From: Enoplosus armatus
Lineage: Eukaryota > Chordata > Actinopteri > Centrarchiformes > Enoplosidae
DNA: 64,000 nt
Reading direction: 5' to 3'
Assembly: GCF_043641665.1 (NCBI RefSeq)
Contig: NC_092198.1
Location: forward strand, 17,358,501-17,422,500
This document shows, in pieces, positions 60,153 to 64,000 of the stretch (position 1 is its first letter; each line of letters begins with the position of its first letter). Under the pieces are notes generated by a model. That model was not told the DNA's origin and ran no database searches. It saw nothing but the letters and a program-made list of their open reading frames with translations. The position numbers were made by a program, and so were the translations under genes.

Positions 60153-62321
60153 CCATTATCAAGGCAAACCATCTCCGCTCGGTGCTGAGTGCTTCTCCAA
60201 GGTGTACAGTACAGCCAGGCAGGCCGGACAGAGAAAGGGCTCCATTCTTCTTGCCCCTCCTGACTCACGGCAAAAGTGCAGCGCTACCTCGATCTCTGGT
60301 TTCTGTGGTCCTTTTGTCTCGCGCCACCGATCGAGGACACAAAATGGGTCTGGAGGGAACCCAACACCGCGCCCTCACGTTTCTCATCGCCCCTGTGGAA
60401 GCTACAGTCACAGGAATGAAAAACCTGAAGCCGTTTACATGAAGAGAAACTAATAAAAGCTATTTTATTAGCATTTTTTTTACACCTGACCATGCATGCG
60501 ACGAATTTCGTTTTCTCCGTGCCTTTTCAACTCTTATATCCATCACCTTTAACCTGATATTAGCTACAGTGCTACCATCTCCCCGTAACCTTTAAAGAGG
60601 TATTTCCCACTCACACTTGAAACTGTCCCAGGTGGGCTGCCCAGTAAAGCAATGCCGCTGACCCAGTAATGTGAGCAGAGTGCCTTCCTCTGAGTAGCTC
60701 TGCCCTGCAAGCACCGGAGCTGAATATTACAGAGGCCAATCACAGCGGAGGCTCGTAAGTGGAGCTTTTCGGTAAAGGAATGTTGCCGGTAAACACAGAT
60801 TTGCCATCAGATATGTGTGCTACCAAATCTGACCTTCACTATCAAAGGGATACAGTACCTTGGCGTAGCTGAAAGGATTAGTGTGTATCTGTATATGTGC
60901 ACGTGTGACTTGTGTGTTTGTAATTGTACTTCCATCATAATATGTGATTGACACTGATTATATCATTTGCTATGAATATTGTTGTATTTACTGCTTAGTG
61001 CTTTAAGATACAGTCATATACCCATTTTTCACAAGTACCTCAAAGGACTATGCATACCTTCCTGCATTTCATACAATATATCATCTTATGCTGCTGTGTT
61101 AAAACAACTACTTCTGTCTTCAGCAACAATAAATGTCCCTTGAGAAAAGCAGTTAACTTCTAGTGGACAAGTGAAGACTGTGGTTGTTCTGGGCGGCTGA
61201 ATGGAAAAAAGCATGCAAGCACAGTCAAATAATAAACTAATAAACAGACAAAATTCTTTCATTTCAATCATGGCGGATGATACGTGTACAAATATGAGTA
61301 CTGCATTGATAGTGTCTGGACTTGATGGCTCCATAAAAGCATGTCTCAGTTCTGTGTTTTTCCCCCAGTGATGCCCACTGACATATTGGCACCCACTTGT
61401 CAGTCGGCCTCATTTTGAGGGAGTTTTTTCCTCATCGACTTTCCCCACTTCCAACTGTCGCACAGCCTGGCACAGGCCCATGGGAGTTATTTTGCAACCT
61501 GAGTGGAAACCTGTTGCCCACATTAGTCACTTCTGCAAACCTTGTCATAGCATCAGCAGGAGCTTGAGACTGGAGGTTTGCCCTCTGAGCTCTCCGTTTC
61601 GTCTTGGTTTGCTCTTTCCTGGCTCAGCTTTGCCCGACAGCAGAGGAAAACAGACTCAAGCCAAACTTTTATCTCTTGTCTTGAAAAGGCGGCATTTCAA
61701 GCATGGGTAAGGATGTGCAATCAGAAACTGTATGTCGATCTACATGCAAGTATGTAATCTGTGAAAAGAAAGCCACTTACCGAAACGTGATTGACAAATT
61801 ATCTCAAGAAGTGCAGAAGAGACCACAGTAAGGGTCCAGGATCATGGATTTCCTCAAAATTTAAGAAAGGTTTTAAGAATTGTATACAAATGTATGATGT
61901 GTATGATGTAATCTCTGTCTCTCACGCAATGCCGACCTGTAGGGAAGTTCAGTGTCTATGTGGAAACCTGTCTGCCACAGCTATCTCTAATATTTCACGC
62001 CTCTGTGTGGAGAGCGAGGGTGGACGATTTGTGGTCAACAACACAGAGTATACTTGACTTCCTCCCGGTAGTCGTTCATTGCGTTGAGTGTTCAAACAGA
62101 AGACAAGTTTTAAGGGCAAACTCTGTGTCCTGAAGCCAACTTTTGAGCTGCATGTGTTCACAAGCCTTGATGCTCAGCACTGAGCTCATATCTCCAAATC
62201 CAGTATGAACTGACAGTGTTTGAAGATTGATCAAGCGCTGAGTAACAACAGCAAAAGATAAGCGGTTCAATAATATTGCAATATTATTATGTTTATCAAT
62301 CAATTTGGTGAAGAGTGTGCC

Positions 62322-62640
62322 ACGATGCTTTAAGCTAAATGCCAATGTCAGCATGCTAATATGCTCACACATGACAATGCTAACATGCTGATGTTAGTGT
62401 GACATCTTAGCATGCTAGCACGTACAGCTGATGGGAATGTTATTAGTTTAAAGATATTTGATCATAAAATGAGTTAAGGCATCACCAAAGTGGTACAGTT
62501 AACCTTTTAGGGGACATCAATACCAAATGTTATGGCAGTCCATCCAACAGTTGTTGAACAAAATTCAATAGTTGTTGAGATATTTCCAACTGGACCAAAG
62601 TGGTACACTGACTGATCGACCCACTGAACGCCAGCGTGGC
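62322..62640 (+). repeat. Percomorph dispersed repeat family D ('gctaacatgctgatgttag' type)
   Basis: aatgccaatgtcagcatgct, acaatgctaacatgctgatg, agctgatgggaatgttatta, gatatttgatcataaaatga, gttatggcagtccatccaac, agttgttgagatatttcc and ggaccaaagtggtacactga occur in the order of one of the commonest percomorph repeats. The element supports the taxonomic placement. Confidence 0.8.
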
Positions 62641-64000
62641 TAAAAATGCGACTCATTGTAGGGTTTCGCTAAACTGGTGAAAAAAAGAAAACATCTGAAA
62701 TGGGATACTTTCAGTATAGCTAAGGATTCACTTGGTCTTACACATTTATGTTGGGCCGATTCGATTCTTTTGGTTTGTTTGGTGGCCATGCCCATGAGTG
62801 TACTGTATCATTGTATTACAGCTGGTCCTCTAGGTGTTATGGCCGTTAGAGCCTGTGATTCTACAGTGATGTTGATGTGACACTGATACAGATAGTAGAG
62901 GCATACTGTATGGGCACACACTGTCTTTGCTGTGGCAGAGATCCTGTGTGTTTGAAGCCGAGTGTGTAACTCGACACAAGGCCAAGGCCAGAAGGAATTA
63001 CAGACCATCGGATGAACAGAAGCTGCAGAAGAGTAGCAGGGCGTGCTCCCTTCAGGAAATTAAAAGCCATTGCTTCTTCCTTCAGTCTCCCCATCCTCTC
63101 TCATCTGCTGCCAGCTCAGTTAATGAATAGCACACTAATAGTGTCTGGGGTCTTTCTTTTCTGCTGTTGTCTGCATAGGACATTCACCCTCATACTCATC
63201 ATATCATTTACATTATGATGAGTCGATTTTCTTTTGAAGTATAGCGACAGAAATACTGATACGTTTCATCAGAGATCCCAAATTCTGGAAACCAAAAGGG
63301 ACGCAAACCTCCTTGTATTTCAACACACAGAGGTCAGCAACTATAACTCTTTAGGTTAGGTTACAGTTTTTGGTGTTAAAAGTTAGGACACATCTGGACA
63401 ATTTTAAATGCCTAAATATCAAATGAGACCTTAAAGTCCCAGTCAGCAGTTAGGGAGGGATTGAAAGCAAATTCTTCAGATTTGATTTGATAGAGGACTG
63501 GTGGTCCAAACACACACATCCTGCTATAATATTGCTTTGCTAGCTACTACCCCAACAGCCAAGTGCAGTTTTATTTGATGAGAGGGGTTAGCAAGTTGTG
63601 CCAAATCCCATTTGATTTGAAAAATGTATGTCAGTGCATCCGGACTTCAAGATAAGTCATCAGATTTTGTGTCATATATACATACAACAAAAGATAACTG
63701 AACAATTAACAGGAGGAACACAGGATTATAACTTCATGAATGTATTTTTTATTATGTCAAAATAATGTCAAAACATGCATGATGATTTTTGAAACTTGAC
63801 AAAGCGAGTTAGGAAAGAATGTCAAATAATGAGTTAAAGGAAAGAAAAGGAGGCAGTGAACCTTCATTGGATGCAGGGTGTTCTCCATGGAAACCTGCAT
63901 GACTGCTCTCTTGCGTATAGTTTTATGTTTTAACATTTTTAATAACAAGCCACACATGAAAAAGAGATTCTATCTCGCTGTGGTTAACCTGGATAGTGGA
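62641..64000. other. Intergenic to the window end, no gene seen
   Basis: No exon, RNA gene or recognisable repeat. Open frames are short and overlap on both strands. Confidence 0.45.

Larger units (their letters stand above)
59192..62321. other. Intergenic; two GT microsatellites
   Basis: GT tracts lie at 59796-59825 and 60130-60152. A run of overlapping open frames at 59688-60493 reads through these tracts on both strands and is not credible coding sequence. No other feature is supported. Confidence 0.45.

Noticed and set aside
59688..60493. Cluster of overlapping open frames on both strands
   Set aside because: They read through GT microsatellites, giving runs such as VCVCVCV and HTHTHT. 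Open frames in several phases at once are expected there.

Overview
The window looks like vertebrate, and specifically teleost (probably percomorph), nuclear DNA. Coding sequence is split by GT-AG introns, and intergenic sequence is AT-rich with CA/TG microsatellites. Many dispersed repeats belong to families I recognise from percomorph genomes. I see no sign of bacterial, viral or organellar gene organisation. Family names for repeats come from general knowledge of teleost genomes, not from a database search.

Layout. (1) 1-1870: the last coding exon and 3' UTR of an acyl-CoA thioesterase/BAAT-family gene on the + strand. Its upstream exons lie outside the window, and base 1 begins with a good splice-donor sequence. 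(2) About 3200-16230: a complete three-exon orphan GPCR gene on the + strand, which I assign to gpr176 with high confidence. The coding exons are 3957-4185, 10484-10736 and 13963-15199, joining in frame to 572 codons, with introns of 6.3 and 3.2 kb. Intron 1 holds a roughly 740-bp element with 94-bp terminal inverted repeats. (3) About 16240-64000: some 48 kb in which I can support no protein-coding gene. It holds repeats (hAT-like non-autonomous elements, a tRNA-SINE-like element, two LINE reverse-transcriptase relics, and several percomorph dispersed families present in 2-6 copies), microsatellites, three CpG-rich patches and one exon-like segment of unknown meaning.

The two genes are not obviously linked in function. 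One encodes a fatty-acyl/bile-acid-type thioesterase or acyltransferase. The other encodes a receptor whose mammalian ortholog is a Gz-coupled orphan GPCR of the circadian clock. The long downstream desert could hold regulatory elements or unseen small exons of a neighbour, but only comparative alignment could show that.

I did not find a clear undescribed biological system. The observations most worth checking are the 94-bp-TIR element in intron 1, the G-run directly before the gpr176 start codon, the inverted pair of repeat copies at 40.3-40.65 kb, the isolated CpG-rich patch at 32.8 kb, and the exon-like segment at 36.7 kb.
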